Of a DNA stretch of 45,926 nucleotides, positions 38,246 to 45,091 are shown one piece after another. Position 1 is the first letter of the stretch. Every line of letters begins with the position of its first letter. The notes beneath the pieces were generated by a model. That model saw only the letters and a program-made list of their open reading frames with translations. It ran no database searches and was not told where the DNA came from. The stretch is from a virus, in IMG/VR virus record IMGVR_UViG_3300031653_000004, positions 1 through 45,926 of that record. One strand, given 5' to 3'. Both the position numbers and the translations under genes were made by a program.

Positions 38246-40805
38246 GGAGGTCTCCGTAGTTTGTACCAGTAGAAATCTCAACAGGAAACGAAACCCTCAT
38301 ACCATTCACAATATGTTCCTGTTCCAAGCACGCCTTCAAAATACTTACAACCTCCTTCACATTTTCTATCTTTGTTTGTACTACTACGGAATCATGTACC
38401 GTCATTAATAAATCAAAAAGCCCCTTGGAACTTTCAAACAATTTGATGATACCCTTATTCGTGATGTCTGCTGCTGCACTCTGGATGGGAAAGTTCAACC
38501 CTTCCTTAATCATTTCATGGGTAGCACTAAGAAAGATACGCTTCCTTCCAAAAGTATTGACCAGCTCTTTCTTCTCGTACAACTCAGTGGTAAGCTTATC
38601 CCTCCACGCTCCATATTTGGGATGCTCATAGAAATATTTTGCATCAATCCTCTCCAGCTCTTTAGGAGTAAGCTTCAAATCTTCGACCTTGTTCATCATA
38701 TTTTTGTAGAGTGTTGGCAACCCACCCCCATAGTTCCTTCCAAAGATATAGGTCTTGGCAATCCTCCTGTACATTTTAAAAGAAGGGTCATCCTCCGCGC
38801 AATTAAACAGCTTCTTTGCATTCTCGCCATGCACATCCAACTCATTCCTGAACATTTCCTGAAGCACCTCATCATTGGAAACATAAGCAAGTATCCTCAG
38901 CTCCAGGTTCTTAAAGTCCGGTTCAATAAAAGTGTACCCTTCCGGGGCAACAAACATTCTTTTTGCAACTGAAGGAAGGTTCTGCATATTAGGATCACGG
39001 GAACTTAAGCGCCCGGTAGATGTTCCATGAATCAAATACTTCCCGTGAATTTTTCCATCTACCTGTACCGGTAAATCAGCATAGGTCTTGAGTAACTTCG
39101 CAACCTTATTGTACCGGGCAAGCATATCAACATACTGTACGGCTGTGTGAAGCTTCTCCTCTTCGTCGATGTGCTGAGGCATATACCGTTTTAAGTGTTC
39201 AATTACTTCGAGGCGTTTCAGTGCAGCAATTTTAAACCTGTTCACCGCTTCCTCATCCACACTGTACTTCCCGGTCGTAGTCTTCTTTACAGTAAGTCCT
39301 TTAGGATAGATGAGCGGATGGGTACCGGTGACAACCCTCGCCTTACTCAACAGCTCCCGGTACCCCTTGGTGTTCTTATTCTTCTTTGTACCAACCTCGT
39401 CATAGGTAGCCATCTTTGCGGTAACCTTAGCAAACCCTGGAGGAATTTTATTGTAGAGGAGTAACGCCTGATGTTCATTCGATTGTATATTGAATGCATC
39501 CGGTAATTTGCAAAGCTCCCGCATCCTTACATCTAGGCTACTGAGCTCATCCTCCATTTCCGTCTTCCATTCCTTAATGAACTTCTTATCAACCAGCACA
39601 CCATTTACCTGCATTTCCAACAGCGGCTTAATAAGAGGCAATGATATATTCAAATACACATTGAGTACTTCCCGTGCATCATCCAACATTCCCGGCAGTA
39701 CCTGATGCAAAATAGTAACATCCCTCAAGTTGTACGTCCGGACCATTTCATTCTCTTTCGTGAGGATAGGAATCTTATAATCGGCAAAGAGGTTCTTCCA
39801 CGGTGGCCCCTTCCCATAGATAGAAGCAATAAACTCCAGCTTGTGCTTTAGCTCCGGATGAATACAGTGATGCAACAACATGGTATCATGCTTGATCTCT
39901 CCTATCTCAAAGCCTTTTACCATTAGCCAGTAACAGTCATAGAGGGCATTCTGAAACATAAGTGGACACTTGAGGAGCACCTCCTGAAGTAATCCCTCCA
40001 CTTCCTTCCGGTCCTCAGCACCCCAATACTCAACATCCCCTTTACTAAGGAACGGAATAGATATAGCTTCCTCTTCATTCACCGCCAGACCAACGACAAC
40101 AATCCTCCCAGTCCAAGGCTCCAATTTTGTTGTCTCGATATCGACTGCAACCAGGTTCTTCCCGCTGACAACCCTATTCACAAATGCCTTTACATCCTGT
40201 AGTGTAGGATTAATATTGAAAACTTCCTTCGGCGGTTTATAATCCCTCTTTGAATATTCCTTCACCTTATTCAAATCATTCAACCAAGTTAGCTTCTTCA
40301 CTTGCCACTTGTCATCTACATTTCGCATCACGTATGCAGGATGGTACGTAGGAATAATCACCTTCTTCTCCAAGTAATAAATATTCCCACGGGCAACGGT
40401 AATCTTATCAATAATCCCCAAGGCGTACAACGCCGTATTCCCCAATGGAACAAATACCTTTACCCCAAGGGACTTCAGGTACTCCAATTCCTTCAAGAAT
40501 CCAGGCATACATTTATTTACTGCATCCTGCCCCTCCACACTCTCGATCTCATTCCGGGGAGGACGGCAGGCAATCACGTTCATCACATACACGTCCGACC
40601 TTGCCAACCCGATGCTCGCCAGACCCATGTTAAGCTCATAGCCGCTCTTCCCCACAAAGGGTTTCCCGGTCTCGTCCTCATCCTTTCCAGGGGCTTCCCC
40701 AATCACTACAATCTCGGGTCTCATCGGCCCTTCCGAGTCAACTTTATTCTTCCCACATAAGGCACAATTCTTACAATCAGTATACAAATATCTGTTAAAG
40801 CTCAT
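38226..40805 (-). CDS. polA: Family 4 uracil-DNA glycosylase fused to family A DNA polymerase
   Basis: 859 residues in three parts. Residues 1-185: family 4 UDG, with GEAPGKDEDETGKPFVGKSG (36-55), HPAYVMRN (155-162) and four Fe-S cysteine positions (C14/C17 region, C80, C99). Residues 215-375: 3'-5' exonuclease with Asp222/Glu224 (VAVDIET), Asp290 and RDVT (Asp362). Residues 395-859: polymerase with STGRLSSRDPNMQNLP, motif A EPDFKNLELRILA (Asp630), motif B RRIAKTYIFGRNYG and motif C TVHDSVV (Asp805). The fusion resembles phage SPO1 polymerase. All catalytic positions seem intact. AAGGAAAGGGT precedes ATG 40805. Confidence 0.9.
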   Translation of the reverse strand: MSFNRYLYTDCKNCALCGKNKVDSEGPMRPEIVVIGEAPGKDEDETGKPFVGKSGYELNMGLASIGLARSDVYVMNVIACRPPRNEIESVEGQDAVNKCMPGFLKELEYLKSLGVKVFVPLGNTALYALGIIDKITVARGNIYYLEKKVIIPTYHPAYVMRNVDDKWQVKKLTWLNDLNKVKEYSKRDYKPPKEVFNINPTLQDVKAFVNRVVSGKNLVAVDIETTKLEPWTGRIVVVGLAVNEEEAISIPFLSKGDVEYWGAEDRKEVEGLLQEVLLKCPLMFQNALYDCYWLMVKGFEIGEIKHDTMLLHHCIHPELKHKLEFIASIYGKGPPWKNLFADYKIPILTKENEMVRTYNLRDVTILHQVLPGMLDDAREVLNVYLNISLPLIKPLLEMQVNGVLVDKKFIKEWKTEMEDELSSLDVRMRELCKLPDAFNIQSNEHQALLLYNKIPPGFAKVTAKMATYDEVGTKKNKNTKGYRELLSKARVVTGTHPLIYPKGLTVKKTTTGKYSVDEEAVNRFKIAALKRLEVIEHLKRYMPQHIDEEEKLHTAVQYVDMLARYNKVAKLLKTYADLPVQVDGKIHGKYLIHGTSTGRLSSRDPNMQNLPSVAKRMFVAPEGYTFIEPDFKNLELRILAYVSNDEVLQEMFRNELDVHGENAKKLFNCAEDDPSFKMYRRIAKTYIFGRNYGGGLPTLYKNMMNKVEDLKLTPKELERIDAKYFYEHPKYGAWRDKLTTELYEKKELVNTFGRKRIFLSATHEMIKEGLNFPIQSAAADITNKGIIKLFESSKGLFDLLMTVHDSVVVQTKIENVKEVVSILKACLEQEHIVNGMRVSFPVEISTGTNYGDLHEYTET

Positions 40806-40814
40806 ACCCTTTCC

Positions 40815-41192
40815 TTATTTAATAATCAGTAAAATCCCCAGTACTCCGGCAACAGATGCCCCACCAACAGCTAATACGGTAAGCAAACCAAGTCTCCTTT
40901 CACCCTGCTCCAATCGCTTAATAAGAAGAGATATCTGTTCATCCTGCGGCTCAACAACTTCCTCAATAAGAAAGTCAATATAAGGAACAGCTTCATCATA
41001 AAGCTTCCCTACAAGTAGAGCATTTCTCAGTGTGCCAAGTGGAACCTCAACCAGCTCGTCATCACCTTCCTTCTCCTCAACTACCGGATCAACGGGGAAT
41101 GGATTCTCTAATCCATGCGTATCAACAATCCCTACAACAAGCATAAACACTATCAACAATAAAAACAAAACAATGTACTTATTTGGTTTCAT
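40815..41192 (-). CDS. Two-segment membrane protein, 125 aa
   Basis: ATG 41192 follows GAGGTAGAT. Hydrophobic span at residues 6-23 (YIVLFLLLIVFMLVVGI), a long acidic segment (24-90, VVEEKEGDDELVEVP) and a final hydrophobic span (LLTVLAVGGASVAGVLGILLII). Topology: both ends membrane-embedded with an acidic loop. Unknown; could recruit replication proteins to the membrane or act at lysis. Confidence 0.6.
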   Translation of the reverse strand: MKPNKYIVLFLLLIVFMLVVGIVDTHGLENPFPVDPVVEEKEGDDELVEVPLGTLRNALLVGKLYDEAVPYIDFLIEEVVEPQDEQISLLIKRLEQGERRLGLLTVLAVGGASVAGVLGILLIIK

Positions 41193-41199
41193 ATCTACC

Positions 41200-41646
41200 T
41201 CAAATACCCGGCAGATTAATTTTTGCCCAAGCAACAACTTCACAAGGCATTGCAAAAGATGTATTTTGCTGGACATCTACATACCATACCATATTTTCTT
41301 TGCTATACCGTGCCATTCCAAGCCACATACCCAGCGGCGTCCTATATGCTACCAAGAAATACTTTAAGAGACTTGCTTCGGTTGGCTTTATCTCCGGGTA
41401 TTTGTTCCACGTGATATTGCTTGCAGCGTCCGGCTTCTTTTCTTCGGGCTGATATTCTTCCCAAGCTTCTCTACCATCCGCTGTTTCCAGTATAACGCTA
41501 TAGTCCAACTCGTCATTATCAATAATAAAACCATCATCAAGTTTTATATAACTGTCCTTGTTCCAACTAACGCAACGCATCCTTTTTCCTGTCAGCAAGT
41601 CTTTCATTAGCTCCTCGTGATTAGGTTTGTATTCATTTACTATCAT
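41200..41646 (-). CDS. Two-module phage protein: GKRMRCVSW module and DUF551-like module, 148 aa
   Basis: ATG 41646 has AAGGGAAAG upstream. Residues 8-65 (LLTGKRMRCVSWNKDSYIKL, DGFIIDND, WEEYQP) form a compact domain met in many phage genomes, reminiscent of the DUF2829/Tad2 group in its layout, though I am not sure. Residues 80-148 (WNKYPEIKPTE, YFLVAYRTPLGMWLGMARY, VAWAKI) resemble DUF551. Role unknown; anti-defence or nucleotide sensing would be speculation. Confidence 0.5.
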   Translation of the reverse strand: MIVNEYKPNHEELMKDLLTGKRMRCVSWNKDSYIKLDDGFIIDNDELDYSVILETADGREAWEEYQPEEKKPDAASNITWNKYPEIKPTEASLLKYFLVAYRTPLGMWLGMARYSKENMVWYVDVQQNTSFAMPCEVVAWAKINLPGI

Positions 41647-41872
41647 CTTTCCCTTCTGATTTCGTTTCAATTGTAAGATTGGGCTCTTTCGTACCAATAG
41701 TTATTAAAGATACTTTGCTAAGCAGATCAGCTATGGTTTTAGTAACGAGATCAAAGCACTGGACACAAACCACATACGATTCACTTTCTTCGAAGCGTCT
41801 GTTAATATGTATTGGAAAAGCTTTCTCTTCTGATATCTCTTTTCCACACCGATCACAAATATATATTGTCAT
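41633..41872 (-). CDS. Zinc-finger-containing protein, 79 aa
   Basis: Start 41872 after GGGGAGGACGAGAA. YICDRCGKEI and VVCVQCFDL form a C-x2-C/C-x2-C ribbon in the first 40 residues; the rest is an extended, polar C-terminus (helix LVTKTIADLLSKVSL, then acidic tail). Overlaps both neighbours. Probably a small regulatory or adaptor protein. Confidence 0.65.
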   Translation of the reverse strand: MTIYICDRCGKEISEEKAFPIHINRRFEESESYVVCVQCFDLVTKTIADLLSKVSLITIGTKEPNLTIETKSEGKDDSK

Positions 41873-42033
41873 TTCTCGTCCTCCCCGTCTTTTAATTGCA
41901 GAGTTAAGGAAGCACCAGTTTCACTTTGGATGGTCAACTTATTGATGTCGTGGTGCAAAGTAGCAGTGACTTTGTGCTTGGTTATTGTATTGATTAACTC
42001 AGAGACTTCCTTCCATTCAACTACCTTTTTCAT
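41869..42033 (-). CDS. Small beta-type protein, 54 aa
   Basis: Short gene that overlaps both neighbours (ATGA with the next). GGAGGTAATG precedes the ATG. MKKVVEWKEVSELI-like start, then two short strands (KVTATLHHDINKLTIQS) and an acidic end. Likely genuine given position and ribosome site. No family recognised. Confidence 0.6.
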   Translation of the reverse strand: MKKVVEWKEVSELINTITKHKVTATLHHDINKLTIQSETGASLTLQLKDGEDEK

Positions 42034-42283
42034 CATTACCTCCAAAGCGTTGGAGGAATGCGTCCTTAACTTCCTGCTTGTCCTGTTGCCTGCATTCTTT
42101 TACATGCTCTTTAATTTTTTTCTTGACGACTTTATTCTCGTCACGAACCCACTGCTTTCTCTGCTGAAGTTCTTCCTTCGCTTCAGCCGCCTGTTTGTAG
42201 TTTTTTCCTTTTATCAAGGTGAACCCAAGCCCAGCCAGGAACGTAAAAACCGCAACAATTACTCCTTTTAACCAGCCTTTCAT
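42017..42283 (-). CDS. Membrane protein with coiled coil, inner-membrane spanin-like, 88 aa
   Basis: Residues 3-23 are an N-terminal hydrophobic span (WLKGVIVAVFTFLAGLGFTLI), then a long charged helix (residues 30-80, KEELQQRKQWVRDENKVVKKK). N-in anchored coiled coil of this size is the classic i-spanin layout. No outer-membrane lipoprotein partner gene was found beside it, which weakens the spanin idea. AAGGAGAATATAGA precedes the ATG. Confidence 0.5.
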   Translation of the reverse strand: MKGWLKGVIVAVFTFLAGLGFTLIKGKNYKQAAEAKEELQQRKQWVRDENKVVKKKIKEHVKECRQQDKQEVKDAFLQRFGGNDEKGS

Positions 42284-42295
42284 TCTATATTCTCC

Positions 42296-42727
42296 TTAAT
42301 ATACAGTGATGCCTTGATTGGACGTTTTTATTCTGGACATATCGAATAACTCCAGCTCTCCAATCCTTTTAGAATAAAACCAGTTAACCCAGGGGTTTTT
42401 GTCATACAGTTTATTGGTCAAGATAGTTTTATTGTCGCTGATAATAATTTTTGTCACCCGGTCAATTTCCAGTGCAGAAAGATTATTGTTATCATAGCAA
42501 CGTTCAATAAAGGCCCTGTCTTGTTCATACTCATATAACTGTCCTTGCCACTCAAATGGTTGTATAATACAGTACGCAATAATTACAAGCAATCCTATTG
42601 CACCAGCAGCTATAACCGTGGCAGAGGAGCATAATACCCAGTTATGATCAAAAGTACTAAGCATATACAATAAAAGCCCACCAATTCCCAAAACCAGCAA
42701 AAACAAAAAACAAATAAAAATTAACAT
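42296..42727 (-). CDS. Membrane protein with cytoplasmic domain, 143 aa
   Basis: Two hydrophobic spans (residues 1-24 and 33-57, VIAAGAIGLLVIIAYCII) followed by an 85-residue soluble domain. TTAGGAGAATTT precedes ATG 42727. A strong dyad (42757-42787) lies just upstream, in front of its leader. Unknown function; resembles small phage proteins that anchor a soluble domain to the inner membrane. Confidence 0.6.
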   Translation of the reverse strand: MLIFICFLFLLVLGIGGLLLYMLSTFDHNWVLCSSATVIAAGAIGLLVIIAYCIIQPFEWQGQLYEYEQDRAFIERCYDNNNLSALEIDRVTKIIISDNKTILTNKLYDKNPWVNWFYSKRIGELELFDMSRIKTSNQGITVY

Positions 42728-42756
42728 AAATTCTCCTAAGATTTTTTATTAAAGGG

Positions 42757-42787
42757 AGGTTGGGGGTAGCCTTGTACCCCCCAACCT
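42757..42787. terminator. Strong stem-loop between the SSB candidate and the membrane gene
   Basis: AGGTTGGGGGTA (42757-42768) pairs with TACCCCCCAACCT (42775-42787), a 12-bp stem with one bulged base and a 6-nt loop. It sits a few nucleotides past the 42794 stop on the minus strand. The following CCCTTTAATAAAAAAT gives only a weak U-run, so partial termination or RNA processing is likely. Confidence 0.5.
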
Positions 42788-42793
42788 GTTGTG

Positions 42794-43261
42794 TTATTCG
42801 GCAAAGCTCATTGGATAGAACTTGCTAAACTCTTCCTGAGGATCTCTGTACGTGAGTGTTCCACGTTCCTTGTCCCCTGTCATCTTTCCCTTTGTTACCT
42901 TGACCTTGGCAACGAAAGTTTTCCCGATGAATTCATCTGGGTCAACTGCGTCCATGTCAATTCCGAGAGCGTCACAGAACTCTGTAAAAGCTTCCGCCGG
43001 TAGGCCGTACCAGCTAGCGTCTTCAGCGGGCATGTAAAAACCGAGCCGCAGCTTCTTGTTTTTCATCCAGGCATCGAACGGTTCCACGCTGGTCCCTTCT
43101 ACTACACCCTCGAGAGCAGCCATTCCTCTGTAAGCACCAGTTTCTCCGTCTGCATGTTTCCAGTCCTCGATCTCTTCAAACTCGGTCACCGAAAAAATGT
43201 ACATTGCTTTCGGATCAAGCAATGGCCTTTCCCTTCTTGGGATAGATTTTACTGATGGCAT
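42794..43261 (-). CDS. Candidate single-stranded DNA-binding protein (DUF669-like), 155 aa
   Basis: AAGGAGGTGGCAAT precedes the ATG. Beta-rich N-terminal domain with GTSVEPFDAWMKNKKLRLGF and a C-terminal part FIGKTFVAKVKVTKGK typical of DUF669-type phage ssDNA-binding proteins; acidic helix at the end (DPQEEFSKFYPM). Neighbour of a Sak4-like ATPase, consistent with recombination-replication module. The family call is by pattern only. Confidence 0.55.
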   Translation of the reverse strand: MPSVKSIPRRERPLLDPKAMYIFSVTEFEEIEDWKHADGETGAYRGMAALEGVVEGTSVEPFDAWMKNKKLRLGFYMPAEDASWYGLPAEAFTEFCDALGIDMDAVDPDEFIGKTFVAKVKVTKGKMTGDKERGTLTYRDPQEEFSKFYPMSFAE

Positions 43262-43281
43262 ATTGCCACCTCCTTATTTTA

Positions 43282-43318
43282 GTCCCGTAGGACAGTTAGA
43301 GTAGTAGTCCACTACTCT
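43282..43318. terminator. Double stem-loop after the Sak4-like gene
   Basis: Two consecutive dyads: GTCC-CGTA-GGAC (43282-43293) and AGAGTAGT/ACTACTCT (43298-43305 with 43311-43318). The larger one touches the stop codon of the 43318-44109 gene. No long U-run follows, so they may control mRNA decay or attenuation before the ssDNA-binding gene. Confidence 0.4.
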
Positions 43319-44109
43319 TATTCTTCATAATACTTCTTCAGCTTATCAAATGTTGGGTTATAAATACGTGCCGGAACTTTATGCTTTGTCCCTGAGTACT
43401 TAAACCGGCCATCTTTTTTAGTAGTCAAATAGAAATCTTTTTTTACAGAATCATAGCCCATGTAATACACTTCTCCGAAAGCATGGGGAATATGTGCAGG
43501 CAACTGCTGACCTGATACCGCAGGACTTTCTACTTTTCCTTGTAACATCGGATCATCATTCAATTTAACGTTTGCAATGCAAATAAAATATGGTACTAAC
43601 CCCTTTGCATAATCTATTATCCTTACTGTTCGTGTAAAGATAGAGTTATAATCTCCCCTAAATAGACCATCACCTCTACTGTCTTTCTCAGGGTCTTTGC
43701 TTTCCGGATCATAGATTCTACATTCTTCCTCAAAGTGTTCGCACATTGCTGTGATACTATCTAATACAACAGTTTGTGGTTGCCATTTCTCAAAGGCTCC
43801 CTGCTTCTCCTGAATATCAAAAAGTACCTGTAACAGTAACCGTGAAGTCTCCTCACCCCGATTAAAAACAATCTTTTTAGCACTTGATTTTTTTACTGCG
43901 GGAGTATCAAGACCCCTATCAAGATCAAGAAACAAGGCCGAGGGAAAAGTAGAAGCAAGCTGGGACCTGCCGGACTTCGTTACTCCACACAACAAAATTG
44001 TAATTCCATCATCTTCTCCACCAGCAGTCTCAGTTACCAGGTAATCAAGCTTATCGGGAGCAACCCTTGTCTTTTTTTCTATGGTATTTTTCTTGAAAAG
44101 TTTAGCCAT
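43318..44109 (-). CDS. Sak4-like RecA-fold ATPase / recombinase, 263 aa
   Basis: ILLCGVTKSGRSQLAST (residues 38-54) is a Walker A in which the invariant Lys is Arg48; TVVLDSIT (113-120) is Walker B. Residues 55-110 form the remaining core and 125-200 hold LFRGDYNSIFTRTVRIID and YFICIANVKL strands typical of AAA_24/Sak4 phage ATPases. It would pair ssDNA with the neighbouring DNA-binding protein in recombination. The Lys-to-Arg change could cut ATP hydrolysis. The start overlaps the preceding stop (TAATG). Confidence 0.7.
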   Translation of the reverse strand: MAKLFKKNTIEKKTRVAPDKLDYLVTETAGGEDDGITILLCGVTKSGRSQLASTFPSALFLDLDRGLDTPAVKKSSAKKIVFNRGEETSRLLLQVLFDIQEKQGAFEKWQPQTVVLDSITAMCEHFEEECRIYDPESKDPEKDSRGDGLFRGDYNSIFTRTVRIIDYAKGLVPYFICIANVKLNDDPMLQGKVESPAVSGQQLPAHIPHAFGEVYYMGYDSVKKDFYLTTKKDGRFKYSGTKHKVPARIYNPTFDKLKKYYEE

Positions 44110-44429
44110 TATATTTCCTCCTTCACTTTAGTAATTGCTACGTAAATAGGGACATTCCTGTTCTTCTCGTGGGCATAGAAAATCCCCACCCCTTTCTGTA
44201 CACTATCAATCGTCTCACCTAAGTGCAAAAAGTATTCAATATTATCCATCGGTCCATAGTAATCGCTTACTGCTTGGGCAGCCATCAGATAACCTAAAAG
44301 AATATACTGTTGGGCAAGTGGACTTAACGTAATCCAGTCATGCCCAGTCCATTCCTTTATCGTCTTGGTGTAGACGGGCTGCCCAATAAAGAGAATAATC
44401 ATGGCCATAACAGCCAACTTCTTTTTCAT
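44109..44429 (-). CDS. Secreted (signal-peptide) protein, 106 aa
   Basis: MKKKLAVMAMIILFIGQPVYT is a typical Sec signal; cleavage near residue 21 would release 85 residues containing WTGHDWITLSPLAQQYILLGYL and GVGIFYAHEKNRNVPIYVAI. The ATG 44429 overlaps the preceding stop (ATGA), with GGAGGATAGAGGA upstream. A periplasmic immunity-type or superinfection-exclusion role is possible; Rap1a-like layout suspected but unproven. Confidence 0.6.
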   Translation of the reverse strand: MKKKLAVMAMIILFIGQPVYTKTIKEWTGHDWITLSPLAQQYILLGYLMAAQAVSDYYGPMDNIEYFLHLGETIDSVQKGVGIFYAHEKNRNVPIYVAITKVKEEI

Positions 44430-44770
44430 TCCTCTATCCTCCTCTCAATATATGAAATCAACCTATCAATTACCTTCTCAACATCTTCCTGCTGGCACCC
44501 AAAATCCAACCCATCAAGTATCTCTTGAGTAGCACTACACTCCTCTTTAGGTCTCCACCAACGAAAGAAGTTTCCACACCAATTACAATCGTAGCAAGGT
44601 GGTCTATGTTTTAGGGTATCTTCGTACTTACAAGTACCGCAACTTTTTACTTTTGGTTCCTCCTCTTTAGGTTCCCAAAACTGAAAACGTTTTCCTAAGA
44701 TACTTTTACAAAATTGGCAAGTTATAGGATAATCACCTCCCCCAAATTTACAAGTGCGACAACTTTTCAT
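44426..44770 (-). CDS. Duplicated Cys-rich protein, 114 aa
   Basis: Two copies of one module: KSCRTCKFGGGDYPITCQFC...FWEPKEE (residues 2-36) and KSCGTCKYEDTLKHRPPCYDC...WWRPKEE (42-77), each C-x2-C plus C-x2-C with a Trp-Pro closing motif, then an acidic helical tail (DVEKVIDRLISYIERRIEE). Each module should bind one zinc. This C-x2-C-K-Y/F ... W-x-P-K module recurs singly in phages; here it is internally duplicated. AAGGAGGTATTACAG precedes the ATG. Confidence 0.7.
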   Translation of the reverse strand: MKSCRTCKFGGGDYPITCQFCKSILGKRFQFWEPKEEEPKVKSCGTCKYEDTLKHRPPCYDCNWCGNFFRWWRPKEECSATQEILDGLDFGCQQEDVEKVIDRLISYIERRIEE

Positions 44771-44922
44771 CTGTAATACCTCCTTCCGGTCTTCCTTCTT
44801 ATCTCATTTATAAGGGTAGACAGAATTACGTAAACGATTGCCCCTACAAATATCGCTAACGTTATGTAGCAGATTAGGGGAGCTACCCACTCAGGTACAA
44901 GGCTCAGTAAGTACTTAATCAT
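44767..44922 (-). CDS. Small single-pass membrane protein, 51 aa
   Basis: Short gene, ATGA overlap with the downstream gene. MIKYLLSLVPEWVAPL, then a strong span (ICYITLAIFVGAIVYVILSTLI) and a basic tail (NEIRRKTGRRYYR). No good ribosome site, but the ATG lies inside the end of the previous gene (8-nt overlap), so reinitiation is likely. N-out, C-in insertion is suggested by the basic tail. Confidence 0.6.
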   Translation of the reverse strand: MIKYLLSLVPEWVAPLICYITLAIFVGAIVYVILSTLINEIRRKTGRRYYR

Positions 44923-45088
44923 TGGGTGTCTTACTTATTCTAGAAAAGTTTTCAGCTACTCGATTTGCTATTTCCACAACAGTATTGGAGCTTGCCTTAC
45001 CTAATAATTCTGCTATAATGTACTCGCAAATGCCTACTGTGACAGCTTTCCTTATAAGCCGCTCAGTTTCTTCCTGTTCCTTTGTCAT
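44915..45088 (-). CDS. Small helical protein, 57 aa
   Basis: Short gene, AAGGAGTAACC before ATG 45088. Helical throughout (EQEETERLIRKAV, CEYIIAELLGKASSNT). Ends within the start of the small membrane-protein gene. Just 3 nt separate its start from the nuclease stop, so it is coexpressed with that enzyme. Function unknown. Confidence 0.6.
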   Translation of the reverse strand: MTKEQEETERLIRKAVTVGICEYIIAELLGKASSNTVVEIANRVAENFSRISKTPND

Positions 45089-45091
45089 TGG

